Below are positions 51,784 to 60,726 of a DNA stretch of 64,000 nucleotides, one piece after another. The stretch lies in the NCBI RefSeq assembly GCF_004361835.1, contig NZ_SNWD01000014.1:1-64000 (forward strand), written 5' to 3'. The notes beneath the pieces are model-generated. The model was not told the origin of the DNA. It saw nothing but the letters and a program-made list of their open reading frames with translations, and did not search any database. The position numbers were made by a program, and so were the translations under genes. Within the stretch, counting starts at the first letter, position 1. The number at the start of each line of letters is the position of its first letter. Source of the DNA: Stakelama pacifica. Lineage in GTDB: Bacteria; Pseudomonadota; Alphaproteobacteria; Sphingomonadales; Sphingomonadaceae.

Positions 51784-52617
51784 TTGAGCAATCGTCAGGT
51801 CAAATCGATCCACCCCGCCCTTCGCGATGACATCGGCGATCTCGTCACGCGCCGCCCGGTGCCGGGTCCGGGGCTGGAACAGGTCGATCCGTTCCTGTTC
51901 CTCAACCATCATGGGCCGCAGCATTATGCGCCGAACAACAACGGCCTGCCCTTCGGCCCGCATCCGCATCGCGGGTTCGAAACCGTGACCTTCATCCTGA
52001 AGGGCAGCCTTGCCCATCACGATACCGGCGGCGGTGAGAATATCGTCGAAGCGGGCGGCGTGCAGTGGATGACTGCCGGGCGCGGCCTCGTCCATGCCGA
52101 ATTGTCGCCGGAGGCGTTCAAGCGCGAAGGCGGCGACATGGAAATCCTGCAGCTCTGGGTGAACCTGCCGTCGCGCCTCAAAATGACCGATCCCCATTAT
52201 ATTGGCGTAACCGCGGACCAGATCGCGGCGGAAACCCTCGCCGAGGGCGTGACGCTCCGTCCGGTATCGGGCACCGATGGCGCACCGATTTCGTCGCTTA
52301 CCGGCGTGATGCTCGGCACCGTGGAGATGGCGTCGGGAAGCGGCGCGTCGCTCCCCGCCCCGGCTGGCCGCAACGTCTTCTTCTACACCGTGCGCGGGTC
52401 GGTGCGGATTTCCGGTGAGGAAGTCCCCGAATATCATCTCGCGCAGCTTGGCGACGGCGACGCAGTCGAGGTTTCGGCCGAAAGCGGCGCGCTGATCCTG
52501 TTCGGCCATGCCGACCCGATCGGCGAACCGGTCTTCGCCCATGGCCCGTTCGTCATGAACACGCGCGAGGAAATCGTGCAGGCAGTGCAGGATTATCAGC
52601 GCGGCCTGTTCGGATAA
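51784..52617 (+). CDS. pirin family protein (bicupin)
   Basis: A 277-residue bicupin starting at TTG, 3 bases after the previous stop. The N-terminal cupin has the metal-binding histidines in PFGPHPHRGFETVTFILKG, plus HHDTGGGENIVEAGGVQWMTAGRGLVHAELSP and the conserved glutamate. The C-terminal half (PAGRNVFFYTVRGSVRISGE) closes the fold. Bacterial pirins (YhhW-like) are iron or other metal quercetin 2,3-dioxygenase-type enzymes. It is coupled to the hydroquinone reductase, so the pair probably handles quinones or polyphenols. The metal is unknown; the His3-Glu site is intact. Confidence 0.9.
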   Translation: MSNRQVKSIHPALRDDIGDLVTRRPVPGPGLEQVDPFLFLNHHGPQHYAPNNNGLPFGPHPHRGFETVTFILKGSLAHHDTGGGENIVEAGGVQWMTAGRGLVHAELSPEAFKREGGDMEILQLWVNLPSRLKMTDPHYIGVTADQIAAETLAEGVTLRPVSGTDGAPISSLTGVMLGTVEMASGSGASLPAPAGRNVFFYTVRGSVRISGEEVPEYHLAQLGDGDAVEVSAESGALILFGHADPIGEPVFAHGPFVMNTREEIVQAVQDYQRGLFG

Positions 52618-52663
52618 CGCCCGCCCCCCGCACCTTGAAACGCTGCGGGTTGCCGCCATATCG

Positions 52664-52680
52664 ATACCCCTCCAGGGTAT
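52664..52680. promoter_or_regulatory. csoR: CsoR-type operator upstream of csoR
   Basis: ATACCCCTCCAGGGTAT is a palindrome (ATACCC / GGGTAT around a 5-base centre) 17-33 bases before the csoR GTG start. It matches the G/C-tract inverted repeats (TACCC...GGGTA) to which CsoR/RcnR proteins bind, so the repressor very likely controls its own operon. Confidence 0.75.
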
Positions 52681-52696
52681 TTATAAGGACGCAGCC

Positions 52697-52969
52697 GTGC
52701 ACACCGATCCGAAAGCGACGATCAACCGCCTGAAACGGATTGAGGGGCAGGTGCGCGGCCTCGCCCAGATGGTCGAGGACGATCGCTATTGCATCGACAT
52801 CCTCCACCAGATTCAGGCGGTGAAATCGGCAATCTCAAAGGTCGAGAGCGCGGTTCTGAAAAACCACGCCGCGCATTGCGTCGCCGACGCGATCCGCTCG
52901 GGCGATCCGGCGCAGCAGCAGGAAAAGTTCGGCGAGCTGGTCGAACTGTTCGAAAAGGTGAAACGATGA
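52697..52969 (+). CDS. csoR: CsoR-family copper-sensing repressor
   Basis: A 90-residue all-helical DUF156 protein starting with GTG. The copper(I) triad of CsoR is present: Cys32 (RYCIDIL), His57 (LKNHAAHC) and Cys61, with the exact 25- and 4-residue spacing of the studied family members. RIEGQVRGLAQMVE and ILHQIQAVKSAISKVE are the other family marks. It binds DNA as a tetramer and lets go when Cu(I) is bound. It overlaps the following glutaredoxin-membrane gene (ATGA) and lies behind its own operator. Sulfur or persulfide sensing (CstR-like) is less likely since the His ligand is present. Confidence 0.9.
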   Translation: MHTDPKATINRLKRIEGQVRGLAQMVEDDRYCIDILHQIQAVKSAISKVESAVLKNHAAHCVADAIRSGDPAQQQEKFGELVELFEKVKR

Positions 52970-53727
52970 ACGAAGCGAGCAATCCCCCCGAAACGGGCGA
53001 AAAACGCGCGACCGTCTATCGCATGGTGATGGACAAGCACATCTGCCCCTTCGGGCTGAAGACGGTCCATCTCCTGAAATCCGAAGGCTATGAAGTCGAG
53101 GACCATCACCTCACCACGCGCGAGGAAACCGACACGTTCAAGGCCGAACATGATGTGAAGACCACCCCGCAAACCTTCATCGGCGGCGAGAGGATCGGCG
53201 GGCATGAGGCGCTTCGCCGCTATTTCGGCAAACCGGTCAAGGACCCGGACGCGACCAGCTACAAACCCGTCATCGCGATCTTCGCCATGGCCGCGCTGAT
53301 GGCGGTGGCGACAAGCTGGCTGTCGAGCGGCGTGCTGCTGTCGGTCTTGACGGTCGAGCTGTTCATCGCACTGTCGATGTGCGTGCTCGCCATTCAGAAA
53401 TTGCAGGATGTGGACAGTTTCGCGACGATGTTTCTGGGCTATGACCTGCTCGCCCGCCGCTGGGTGCCCTATGCCTATATCTATCCCTTTGCCGAGGGGC
53501 TGGCGGGCGTGCTGATGGTCGCGCATGCGCTCCACTGGCTGTCGATCCCGATCGCGCTGTTCATCGGCGGGATCGGCGCGATATCGGTCTTCTATGCTGT
53601 CTATGTGCAGAAGCGCGAACTGAAATGCGCCTGTGTCGGCGGCGGTTCGAACGTCCCGCTCGGCTTTGTCTCGCTGACCGAAAATGTGATGATGGTCGCG
53701 ATGGCACTCTGGATGCTGTTCACCTGA
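52966..53727 (+). CDS. glutaredoxin-like domain fused to MauE/DoxX-type membrane protein
   Basis: 253 residues, start overlapping the csoR stop. Residues 15-95 form a glutaredoxin-like thioredoxin fold, with HICPFGLKTVHLL (Cys27, monothiol CPFG), TTPQTFIGGERIGGHEAL as the cis-Pro/GSH loop. Then four membrane helices run from about 102 to 250 (VIAIFAMAALMAVATSWLS, VLTVELFIALSMCVLAIQKL, FAEGLAGVLMVAHALHW, FIGGIGAISVFYAVYVQKRELKCACVGGG). The CACVGG motif after the fourth helix is a probable second redox pair, as in MauE/DoxX-linked thiol systems. Control by a copper-type CsoR and fusion to glutaredoxin suggest thiol handling under copper or metal stress. No close name is recalled. Confidence 0.75.
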   Translation: MNEASNPPETGEKRATVYRMVMDKHICPFGLKTVHLLKSEGYEVEDHHLTTREETDTFKAEHDVKTTPQTFIGGERIGGHEALRRYFGKPVKDPDATSYKPVIAIFAMAALMAVATSWLSSGVLLSVLTVELFIALSMCVLAIQKLQDVDSFATMFLGYDLLARRWVPYAYIYPFAEGLAGVLMVAHALHWLSIPIALFIGGIGAISVFYAVYVQKRELKCACVGGGSNVPLGFVSLTENVMMVAMALWMLFT

Positions 53728-53732
53728 CCATT

Positions 53733-53771
53733 TCCGGCCCGAAAGAAGCAACGGACATCTTTCGGGCCGGA
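53733..53771. terminator. perfect hairpin between convergent genes
   Basis: TCCGGCCCGAAAG (53733-53745) and CTTTCGGGCCGGA (53759-53771) form a perfect 13-bp stem with a 13-base loop. It starts 5 bases after the glutaredoxin-fusion stop and lies 114 bases from the end of the convergent autotransporter gene. It probably ends transcription or protects 3' ends on both sides. Confidence 0.6.
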
Positions 53772-53884
53772 CGGTCGTGGGGAGCCGGGGGATGGCCCCG
53801 CCGACCGGACCTTGCGAGCGACAATCCGCAGCGACTTGCAACGGAAAACTTCGGATTGCCGCTCACAAGGACATCGTGCCGGGT

Positions 53885-56800
53885 TTAGAAGTTCACCCGC
53901 ATCGTTCCGCGCAGGGTGAGGCCAAGCCGGTCATTCTGTTTCTCGGCGCCGAATTCGCCGCCCACCTGGAACAGCGACCCGCCGCCCAGCGCGCGCAGCC
54001 GCCCGTACCAGCCGTTCGCCCGGTCCTGCGGCGTCAGTGTAAAGGCATCGCCGCCCGCGAAACGCGCCGTGGTGGTGCCCAGCGATCCGCTCACAATCTC
54101 ACGCCAGCCGCCTTCGACTTCCATCCGGAACCAGTTGCTGTCGCGCCGCCCGGTACCCGACAGATCCATGCCCAACGTCAGGCCGCCCTCAACCGCTGCC
54201 TCATCGCTGCTGCGCTTGTCGACGGTGAGGTCGAGCGCCTTGCCGCCGCCGGTTTCGGTATAGCCGTCCTCGGTAAGCTTCAGATAGTCGATCGATACTG
54301 CCGGGCGGAAGAAGAAGACCTGCCCGCCCCCTTCATAAGACACGCCGCCGCTGAACGACGTCATCGTGCCGTTCGATTCATGCTCGACCCGGCGGCTCAG
54401 CGTATCATTGCCGACCGTGCCGTTGAAATAGCGCGATCCTTCGAAATCGACCGTGCCGATCGATGCGCGGGCGCGCGCGGCGAACCCGCCCCACTGGCCG
54501 TGCCAGAATCCCGCCAGCTCATAGGTGCTGAACAGCACCTCATTGTCGCTGCTGCCGCTCGTATATTTGTTCCACAGATACGTGCCCGACACGCCGAACG
54601 TGCCCAGCCCCGTCTCGATCTCGCCCCCGACCGCAAAGCCCAGCCCGCCCAGATCATATGCGGCGGTGTCCTTCTCCTTCTTGTCAGTGCCCCATCCGCC
54701 GGCCGTCACCATCAGGTTGAACTTGCCGCGGGTGAGGATCGGACTTCTCGGATCGGCGAGCTGGCGCGCCATGGTCCGCACGCCAAGGCTCAGGCCATCG
54801 AAGGTGCCGCCCGCATGGTCGGGCAGCATCTGGCGCAGCGTGCCGCGAAACTGATCGCCGTCGCGAATGTTCAGGAAGACATTGGCGACATCCTCATCCT
54901 GCGCCAGCGCGGCATAAACGGCGCTGTAGGCAGTCGTCTGCGAACGGTTCAGGCCCAGCTCCTGCGCGCTGCGCCGGCTGACATTGACGACGATCTGGTT
55001 CGCCGCCCCATCGGTGGCGAGCGAGCCCTTATAGAGGAAGGGCAACAGATCGGCATCGGTCTTGATCCCGTCCGCACCGGTCAGCTGTCCGGCGGTCAGC
55101 ACGACATAGCGCCCCTCGGCATTGCGCACATCGGTGACGGAAAGGCGAAGCGTCGCACCCTTGGTGAATGCTGCCGTCCCGGCGACGTTCAGCGCGGTGC
55201 CCGTGCCTGCCGTCTTGCTGAGCGTCACGCCCAGAATGCCGTCAGCGCCCATGTTTAGCGACCCGATGGTGGTGGCCCCCTGAAGGTCGAGCATGCCGCC
55301 CGTCACATTCACCGCCAGCGCCCCCGCATTGGCGAGCGTGCCCGAAAAGCGCGACGTCCCGGCGAGCGTCAGCACATCGGCACCGCCGCCGAAATCCACG
55401 CTGCCGCTAAACACCGACGATCCGGCAAGCGCCACCGTATCCGCGCCCGCACCGAATGTCATCGCGCCTGCGCCCTGCGCATCGCCCGACAGCGCCATCC
55501 GGTTCGCGCCCGCGCCGAAGCTCGCATTGCCCTTGAAGCTGCCATCGGCGAGGTCGAGCACGTCATTGCCCGATCCGAAGCGGATATCGCCGGTGATCGA
55601 CGGCGCGGTGACATCGGCGGCCACTGCGGTCTGGCGCACGGTGACGCCGCTCGTGTTCGCGGAAACATCGATCGCGATATTGCGGTTCGAATCCGCCTTC
55701 GCTCCCTTGGCGACGATCGCACCGCTATTTTCGATCAGCGTTACCCCGCCCGAGGCATCGACAATCGCATTGGCCTGCCCCGTCTCGGCATTCACCGCCG
55801 CGCCGATCGTGCCCGAATTGCGGATCGTCGCGATATTCGCGCCCGCATCGACGCGCACTGCCGCTGCCTGCGCGCCCTGCGCGGTCACCTGACCCGACAC
55901 GCGAAGTTCGGGAACGCTCGCCCCGCTGCCGATGCGCAGCGCGGTCGCTGTGCCGCCATTCGATGTCGCGGTGACTGCGCCCGCAACGCCCATCCCGTTG
56001 GCGATGGTCACCGCGCCGCCCTGACCGCCGATCACCAGACCATTGCCGTCTATCCCCGAATAGACGCCGTTCCCGGCAACCGATCCGTCGATGATCAGGC
56101 CGTATCCGTTGGCGGTGTTCGCCACCGCGCCGATCGCGATATCGCGGCTCGCCGATCCCACGACCATCGCGGGCGCTTTGCCATAGGAAACGATGGCGGC
56201 ATTGCCTTCCTTCGCATCCTCGATCCCGTCCTTGTCCTCATCGGCATTGTTAGGGTCGCTATCCTTCGGCGCGACGGCCAGGATGACCCCGCCCGACACG
56301 CTGCCCTCGATCATCAGCGCCGGCCCGCCCTGCAGCAGATCGTCGGCATCCAGCTTCGACGTGTCCGAAGGCGCAGTGGTATAGCGATATCCGGTCGCGC
56401 CGATCGCGCCCTGCACCACCATCGCGCCCGACACATCGCCGGTGAAGCGCGCTGCAATCGCATTCGCGCCGGTCGCGGTCACCGTCCCGGCAAGGCGGAC
56501 ATTGCCGTTGATCGCCTCTGCCCGCACGGCCACCGAATTGTCGCCGACTACACTCGTCTTGCCGTCATGGGTGAACGCGCCCGTCTGCGTTCCGCCCAGC
56601 CAGATACCGGCGGAATCATTGCCTTCGACCGTGATCGTGCCACTATGGGTGATCTTGCCCGAATGCGCGCCCAGCGTGCGGATGCCGGTCCGGTCCGATC
56701 CGACCGCGAACGGCCCGTCGAGATCGCCATCCTTGTCCTGATCGGTCGGGGTGTAGCTTTCGTCGATCGTGATCGTGCCGCTATTGACGATATCGCCCGT

Positions 56801-57076
56801 CGTGCCCGCTGCCGCTGCGATACCGATCGCACCATTGGCGTTGCTGATCGCGATCTTGCCTTCGTTGGTGACGGCATTGTCGCTGTCCATGGTGACGGCA
56901 GTGCCCGAAGCGGGTTCGACCGATCCGGCCGAGGCAATGCGAACCGCATCGGCAGCGCCGTTCTTGATCGTCGAGGTCCGCACCGGATCAGTGCGCTTTG
57001 CGTTGACGACGGTCTGCGCGGCGGCAGGCGTGGCAAGCGTAATCAGGGCAGTGGTAGTAAGCAGCGAGACGCGCAT
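53885..57076 (-). CDS. autotransporter (type Va) with pectate-lyase-like passenger
   Basis: A 1063-residue protein. A signal peptide (MRVSLLTTTALITLATPAAAQ) is followed by a passenger of about 750 residues made of short G/N/A/V/T-rich beta-helix repeats (for example DIVNSGTITID, KITHSGTITVEGNDSAG). It also has two calcium-binding-like segments, DQDKDGDLDGP and DSDPNNADEDKDGIEDAKEG. The C-terminal beta-barrel covers about 780-1063, starting near LPDHAGGTFDGLSLGVR and ending LGLTLRGTMRVNF with terminal Phe. It should expose the passenger at the cell surface. It is convergent with the csoR operon, with the FecIRA cluster upstream. Substrate and role are unknown; adhesion is likely. Confidence 0.9.
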   Translation of the reverse strand: MRVSLLTTTALITLATPAAAQTVVNAKRTDPVRTSTIKNGAADAVRIASAGSVEPASGTAVTMDSDNAVTNEGKIAISNANGAIGIAAAAGTTGDIVNSGTITIDESYTPTDQDKDGDLDGPFAVGSDRTGIRTLGAHSGKITHSGTITVEGNDSAGIWLGGTQTGAFTHDGKTSVVGDNSVAVRAEAINGNVRLAGTVTATGANAIAARFTGDVSGAMVVQGAIGATGYRYTTAPSDTSKLDADDLLQGGPALMIEGSVSGGVILAVAPKDSDPNNADEDKDGIEDAKEGNAAIVSYGKAPAMVVGSASRDIAIGAVANTANGYGLIIDGSVAGNGVYSGIDGNGLVIGGQGGAVTIANGMGVAGAVTATSNGGTATALRIGSGASVPELRVSGQVTAQGAQAAAVRVDAGANIATIRNSGTIGAAVNAETGQANAIVDASGGVTLIENSGAIVAKGAKADSNRNIAIDVSANTSGVTVRQTAVAADVTAPSITGDIRFGSGNDVLDLADGSFKGNASFGAGANRMALSGDAQGAGAMTFGAGADTVALAGSSVFSGSVDFGGGADVLTLAGTSRFSGTLANAGALAVNVTGGMLDLQGATTIGSLNMGADGILGVTLSKTAGTGTALNVAGTAAFTKGATLRLSVTDVRNAEGRYVVLTAGQLTGADGIKTDADLLPFLYKGSLATDGAANQIVVNVSRRSAQELGLNRSQTTAYSAVYAALAQDEDVANVFLNIRDGDQFRGTLRQMLPDHAGGTFDGLSLGVRTMARQLADPRSPILTRGKFNLMVTAGGWGTDKKEKDTAAYDLGGLGFAVGGEIETGLGTFGVSGTYLWNKYTSGSSDNEVLFSTYELAGFWHGQWGGFAARARASIGTVDFEGSRYFNGTVGNDTLSRRVEHESNGTMTSFSGGVSYEGGGQVFFFRPAVSIDYLKLTEDGYTETGGGKALDLTVDKRSSDEAAVEGGLTLGMDLSGTGRRDSNWFRMEVEGGWREIVSGSLGTTTARFAGGDAFTLTPQDRANGWYGRLRALGGGSLFQVGGEFGAEKQNDRLGLTLRGTMRVNF

Positions 57077-57177
57077 CGAATAACCTCTTCAGGACCGTTT
57101 CAATCCCGAAGACGGAGCCCGCGCTGCCGAGCCTTGGCGGCCACGCAAAAATTTTTCGCGCCCGCCCCAGCCTCAAC

Positions 57178-57275
57178 CGTCACCCCGGACTTGTTCCGGG
57201 GTCTGCCGTGAAGCAGGGGCGCGCCCCGTTGCTCCCGGCGGCACCGTGGATGCCGGGACAAGCCCTGCATGACGA
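57178..57275. repeat. dispersed-repeat-like palindrome
   Basis: The left part has the perfect stem ACCCCGGA (57182-57189), loop CTTGT, TCCGGGGT (57195-57202). The right part, GTGGATGCCGGGACAAGCCCTGCATGACG, is its imperfect complement. The whole is of the GTCA-CCCGGAC...CCGGG-ATGACG type common in alphaproteobacterial intergenic space. It lies between the autotransporter and the TonB receptor gene. Confidence 0.65.
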
Positions 57276-57331
57276 TGAGCGCTGTTTCCGCCGATCAGGC
57301 TTCCAGAACGGGATGACATCGGACTCGCTCC

Positions 57332-57353
57332 CCCCTCTCCTTCAGGGGAGGGG
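57332..57353. terminator. hairpin after the FecA-like receptor gene
   Basis: CCCCTCTCC-TTCA-GGGGAGGGG, an 8 of 9 pair stem, lies 23-44 bases past the receptor stop (minus strand) and is followed by a GGCCGGGGGTGGGG tract. It probably acts as a terminator or as part of a repeat commonly seen in this group. Confidence 0.45.
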
Positions 57354-57375
57354 CCGGGGGTGGGGCGCATCCCCC

Positions 57376-59766
57376 CTAAAAACGGCCGTCGATCCCGATG
57401 CGCAGCGTGCGCGGCTGAAGCGGGGTCACCTGCGCGCGGCCGGTGGCGAAGGGGGTTCCCAGCGCGAAGCGATTGCCCACCGTATCGGCGATATTGGTGA
57501 GGCTGACCGTCACGCCCAGCCGGGGTCGCCCCACGCGCACGGTCAGCCCGCTGTCGAAATAATCGCCCTGCCGCGCGCCCAGTTCCGGCCCGACGCCGAG
57601 CCGCGACGGCCCGACATAGCGCGCCCATCCCCGTGCGGTGAGCGTCAGCCCCTCGCCGATGCCGCGCACATAATCGAACCCCAGCCGCCCGCCGGCAGAG
57701 GCGATATTGGGCACCTCATCCAGCCGCACCAGCGCCAGGCCGAAGCTCAGGCTCGGCTGATCCACCCGGCTGTAATTATAGACGACCGCCCCTTCCAGAT
57801 GCAGCCCCTTCGCCACCGTCACCCCGCCCGACAGCGTCGCGGTCCAGATATGCCCGTTGCCGATATTCGCGGTGGTCGGCAGCCCGATCAGGTCGATATA
57901 ATCCGCCTGAATGTCGCGCCAGTCGGTGAAGGAGACGCTGGCCGACACGTCGAACGGCCCCTCGCCCGGCCGCCCGTGCCGCCCGCCGAATTCCAGCGTC
58001 GACACCCGGTCGTTGCGGTATCGCCGCACGAAATCGCCCTCGACCGCCAGCCCGCCGGGCCGGAACCCCTCCTGATAGCGAAGATACAGTTCGGTGCCGG
58101 GCAGCGGCTGAACCAGCACCGATGCGGAGGGCAGGAAGATCGTCTCCGCCCGGTCGCGCACGATCGCCGCGCGCGCCATCGCCATTTCGCCCGACAGATC
58201 GGGCATCAGCAGCGGCATGACATCCTCACCCGACCCGCCCAGTTCCGACCGCGTCCAGCGCCCGCCCGCAGTCGCGATCAGGCCGGGACGAACCTTCAGG
58301 CTCGCCTCGCCATATAGCGTCACCTCATCGACGATATTCTCCACGCCCGTCGCTGCGCTGCGCAGCGCGACCGATCCCAGCGAGCGGGTCAGCCGCGTCC
58401 GGTTATGCGTATAGCTCGCTCCGAAAAGCCAGCCGAAGCGCTTCCCCAGCGGCTGCCAGAGCCGCGTTTCGTTCGCCGCCATGAAGCTGTGATTGCCCTG
58501 TTCGAACAGGCGCGGCTCGCCCTCTGGCGGGGTGGCGTCATAGCGTTCGTGCAGTTCCTGCCCCACCACGCCGGTCGACGAGCGGAAGCGAACCGCGCCC
58601 AGCTCCCCCGACACCACGACCTGCCCCTGCGCATAATCGGCGTCGAAGCCCTCGGTCACCCGGCTCGACCGGGTCAGCGGCGGCCCCGACCGGTCGGCAT
58701 ATTGGCTGTCGGCGCCGCGCGTACGCTGCCCCGCACCGATCAGGTCGATGGTCCAGCCATTGCCCGCATCGACGCGAAAGATCGCTCGCCCGCCAGCAAT
58801 ATCGGTACGATTCACATTGTCGCGGCCAAGCAGCGGCTTGTCGATATAGCCGCCCTGCCGCGCCGCATCGACCACCAGCCGCAGCCCCGCGACATCGCGC
58901 CTGACCGGCACATTCGCCATCAGGCTGATATCCGCCCCCGGATCGCCGTGCTGAGTCAGGCTGCCGCCCAGCATCCCCGACCCGCTCGCCTGCGACAGGT
59001 CGGGCATATTGGGCACCAGCCGGATGATCCCGCCGATCGACCCTGCCCCGTAGAGCGTCCCCTGTGGCCCCTCCAGCACTTCGACCGACGCCATGTCGGA
59101 CAGGCGCAGATCGGGGTCGGGTGCATTATAGTTCAGCCGCAAATCGCCCAGATACATGCCGACCGTCGACTGGGTCGGGCCGGTAAAGCTCGAATCGGCA
59201 ATGCCCCGGATGAACAGCTTGTTGCGTCCGCTGCCCAGATGGGTCGAGGTGACCGATGCGACCCGCTCGACGATCCTGTCGCTGCCGCCGACCCCGCCCA
59301 GCGTCAGCGCAGCGCCGTCGAGCAGCGCGACCTGCCCGGCATAATCGGCCAGTTTCGTGTCGCGCTTGCTCGACCGCACGACGATGTCCGGCGCGACTTC
59401 AGGCGCGACCGACTGCGGGGTCGAGGTCGGCGGGTGAGGCTTTACCGCTGCCTTCGCGCGCGCGCGTGGGCCAGGCGGCGGCGCTGCGACCAGCCGCCAC
59501 CCCGCCCGCCCCGCCGGGATCGCACGCGCTTCCATCGCGCGGGCGAGCTTCGCCACCGCGCGCTCGGGCGACATCGCTCCCCGGATTTCGGGCACCCGCC
59601 GCGCGGCAAGCGCCGGATCGGCGATCACGATGCTCACCGCCATCTGCCGGGCAAGCGCCGCCGCCGCCTCCCCCGCCCGCCCGGCGGGTACGCGCACCTC
59701 GACTTCCGCCGCATCGACCGGCGCGGCAATCGCTATGCTCAGCATCAGGGCGGGAACGAAACGCAT
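57376..59766 (-). CDS. FecA-like TonB receptor with N-terminal STN signalling domain
   Basis: A 796-residue protein. A signal peptide (MRFVPALMLSIAIAAPVDA) leads to an STN secretin-like domain (residues 20-95: VEVRVPAGRAGEAAAALARQMAVSIVIADPALAARRVPEIRGAMSPERAVAKLARAMEA). That domain touches FecR in the periplasm and marks the signal-transducing receptor. A proline-rich linker is followed by the TonB box VAPDIVVRSSKRD and the plug MASVEVLEGPQGTLYGAGSIGGIIRLV. The barrel ends LRIGIDGRF. It takes up a ferric chelate and reports its presence through FecR and FecI. The gene follows fecR by 7 bases on the same strand, the usual order. Confidence 0.92.
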   Translation of the reverse strand: MRFVPALMLSIAIAAPVDAAEVEVRVPAGRAGEAAAALARQMAVSIVIADPALAARRVPEIRGAMSPERAVAKLARAMEARAIPAGRAGWRLVAAPPPGPRARAKAAVKPHPPTSTPQSVAPEVAPDIVVRSSKRDTKLADYAGQVALLDGAALTLGGVGGSDRIVERVASVTSTHLGSGRNKLFIRGIADSSFTGPTQSTVGMYLGDLRLNYNAPDPDLRLSDMASVEVLEGPQGTLYGAGSIGGIIRLVPNMPDLSQASGSGMLGGSLTQHGDPGADISLMANVPVRRDVAGLRLVVDAARQGGYIDKPLLGRDNVNRTDIAGGRAIFRVDAGNGWTIDLIGAGQRTRGADSQYADRSGPPLTRSSRVTEGFDADYAQGQVVVSGELGAVRFRSSTGVVGQELHERYDATPPEGEPRLFEQGNHSFMAANETRLWQPLGKRFGWLFGASYTHNRTRLTRSLGSVALRSAATGVENIVDEVTLYGEASLKVRPGLIATAGGRWTRSELGGSGEDVMPLLMPDLSGEMAMARAAIVRDRAETIFLPSASVLVQPLPGTELYLRYQEGFRPGGLAVEGDFVRRYRNDRVSTLEFGGRHGRPGEGPFDVSASVSFTDWRDIQADYIDLIGLPTTANIGNGHIWTATLSGGVTVAKGLHLEGAVVYNYSRVDQPSLSFGLALVRLDEVPNIASAGGRLGFDYVRGIGEGLTLTARGWARYVGPSRLGVGPELGARQGDYFDSGLTVRVGRPRLGVTVSLTNIADTVGNRFALGTPFATGRAQVTPLQPRTLRIGIDGRF

Positions 59767-59773
59767 CTCGCGG

Positions 59774-60688
59774 TCAGCCGATCACCCAGTCGTCCCCGCT
59801 GCGCGCCACGGCAATCCCGAACAGATCGCCCAGCACCGCCGGATCGTCGCGCACCGAATCGATTTCCACGCTGCCCGACAGGCGGCGCTGCGCCGCGCCC
59901 GGTGCGACGCGGAACGCCACCCCGGTCATCGCCGAAAGCCGCGCCGCGATCTCGGGCAGCGGCCGGTCCTGAAAGCTCAGCCGCCCGTCGCGCCATTCGC
60001 CGATCTCGGCCACCGGCACCCGCGTTACCGAAAAGCGCTGCCCGCCCTCGCTGCTCAGCATGTCGCCGGGATTCAGCCGGACATTCTGCCCGCGCGGGTT
60101 GAACGCCACCGCCCCTTCGGCGACCGCGACCTGCATTGCATCGCCTTCGCGCTGCACCTCGAACCGGGTGCCGATATCGACCAGCCGGTTTTCGCCGACG
60201 CGCACCCGGAACGGATCGTCCGCGTCATGGCGGATGGTGAAATAGGCGCTGCCCTGTTCCACTGCCGCCCGGCGCGGGGCATCGCGATAGAGTTCGATCC
60301 GGCTGTCGCCGGCAAGCACCACACTCCCCCCATCGGCAAGCGCGATCGTGCGCGTCTCGCCCGGCTTCGTCATCACCGTATAGCCGCCCGGATCGGCCCA
60401 TTGCCACATGCCGACTCCCCCCGCCGCGACCGCCGCCGCCAGCGCGCCCAGCATCCAGCGGCGCGGCCGCCCGCGCGGCTGCGCCTCCGCCGGTTCGTCC
60501 GCCGCTGCTACAGGCGGCAGAATATCCACCGCATCCGCGACACCGGCCGCGACCCGGTCATACGCGAGCGCGTGATCGGGGCTCTCCTCCAGCCAGGCGG
60601 TAAAGCCTTCCCAGTCGTCGAACCCTGCACTGCCGATGCGCACCGCCCAGTCGGCCGCTGCGGCACGGATCACTTCATCCTGTGTCAT
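59774..60688 (-). CDS. fecR: FecR-type anti-sigma factor / signal transducer
   Basis: 304 residues from MTQDEVIRAAAADWAVRIGS. The N-terminal cytoplasmic part (W-x-DWxxFTAWLEESPDHALAYDRV) binds the sigma factor. A helix at about 85-105 (RRWMLGALAAAVAAGGVGMWQW) crosses the membrane. The periplasmic FecR domain follows, with GETRTIALADGGSVVLAGDSRIEL, and the C-terminal STN-interacting part ends DRPLPEIAARLSAMTGVAFRVAPGAAQRRLSGSVEID. It passes the receptor signal to the ECF sigma factor. A longer start 14 codons earlier was rejected as it overlaps the gap to fecI without ribosome site. The gap to fecI is 38 bases. Confidence 0.9.
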   Translation of the reverse strand: MTQDEVIRAAAADWAVRIGSAGFDDWEGFTAWLEESPDHALAYDRVAAGVADAVDILPPVAAADEPAEAQPRGRPRRWMLGALAAAVAAGGVGMWQWADPGGYTVMTKPGETRTIALADGGSVVLAGDSRIELYRDAPRRAAVEQGSAYFTIRHDADDPFRVRVGENRLVDIGTRFEVQREGDAMQVAVAEGAVAFNPRGQNVRLNPGDMLSSEGGQRFSVTRVPVAEIGEWRDGRLSFQDRPLPEIAARLSAMTGVAFRVAPGAAQRRLSGSVEIDSVRDDPAVLGDLFGIAVARSGDDWVIG

Positions 60689-60726
60689 TGGCGACACCTC
60701 CTGGCGTAAGGACGGAGACATGCGTT

